In this document: positions 63,969 through 64,000 of the stretch, piece after piece | Layout of the letters: each line of letters starts with the position of its first letter | How positions within the stretch are numbered: position 1 is the first letter of the stretch | NCBI GenBank assembly: GCA_019636235.1 | Contig: JAHBXW010000009.1 | Coordinates: 140,673 to 204,672 of the forward strand | Direction: 5' to 3' | Length of the DNA: 64,000 bases | From: Planctomyces sp. | Lineage (GTDB): Bacteria > Planctomycetota > Planctomycetia > Planctomycetales > Planctomycetaceae | The notes under the pieces: generated by a model | Databases searched by the model: none | Seen by the model: the letters and a program-made list of their open reading frames with translations, nothing else | Told to the model about the DNA's origin: nothing | Position numbers and translations under genes: made by a program

Positions 63969-63996
63969 TTGACATGCGGCCCGGCATCTGTAACAT
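63969..63996 (+). promoter_or_regulatory. Candidate sigma70 promoter at the right edge
   Basis: A perfect -35 TTGACA (63969-63974) and TAACAT (63991-63996) are separated by 16 bases. It would drive a plus-strand gene beginning beyond the window. Confidence 0.5.
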
Positions 63997-64000
63997 TTCG

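Noticed and set aside
1..64000. CRISPR array, prophage or insertion sequence
   Set aside because: No regularly spaced identical short repeats, no cas, integrase, transposase or phage structural genes were seen on either strand.

Overview
The window is about 66% GC and is chromosomal DNA from a bacterium of the phylum Planctomycetota, probably Planctomycetales. The evidence is the gene content: DUF1501 proteins paired with a planctomycete cytochrome-C/DUF1549/DUF1553 (PSD1) protein, a DUF1559 pseudopilin-like protein, a DUF1598 protein, very long exported proteins with no recognisable enzyme domain, a large secretin, and little use of strong ribosome binding sites. No rRNA, transposase, integrase, phage gene or CRISPR array was seen. 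I cannot name the genus.

Layout. 0-5 kb: end of a DUF1501 gene, then a PSD1 gene and a second DUF1501 gene coupled by an ATGA overlap. 5-8.2 kb (minus): a TPR protein followed by yebC. 8.5-12 kb: a phosphatidylserine decarboxylase-like gene, then (minus) a GNAT acetyltransferase and lpdA. 12.3-18.4 kb (plus): a membrane protein and HEAT lipoprotein pair, then a GlmL/MutL-type ATPase gene, a barrel-sandwich/KOW-like protein, a DUF6754-like membrane protein and an apparently frameshifted XRE regulator. 18.5-22.8 kb (minus): DUF58 protein, transglutaminase, trpG/pabA. 23.2-36.2 kb (plus): an envelope cluster of two coiled-coil proteins, a 47-residue membrane protein, a DUF1598 protein and two giant exported proteins of 1134 and 2003 residues. 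36.2-41.2 kb: pepF-uppP on the minus strand, then a divergent RmlD-like protein and a metallophosphoesterase. 41.5-47.2 kb (minus): a parvulin-type lipoprotein and a 1359-residue secretin, closed by a strong intrinsic terminator.

47.6-64 kb: tRNA-Phe and tRNA-Ser, a HEAT-like exported protein, two divergent DUF1501 genes, a repeat-rich intergenic block, a DUF1559 protein, and an accessory stretch (55-59.4 kb) with small membrane proteins, an HELGH metalloprotein, a lower-GC gene and a frameshifted leucine-rich-repeat gene. It ends with a purine nucleoside phosphorylase, a small zinc-ribbon protein and a CehA/McbA-type metallohydrolase.

How it fits together: much of the window serves the cell envelope (UppP lipid carrier recycling, phosphatidylserine decarboxylation, secretin and periplasmic folding factor, DUF58/transglutaminase, giant surface proteins). 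The least explained units are the GlmL-DUF6754 operon without a visible cobalamin mutase, the giant-protein cluster, and a family of roughly 100-bp dispersed intergenic repeats with copies at 9.6 kb and 53.2-53.6 kb. Starts were often moved downstream of the longest open frame, because high-GC DNA keeps frames open well upstream of the real start. Many long antisense frames were rejected for the same reason.
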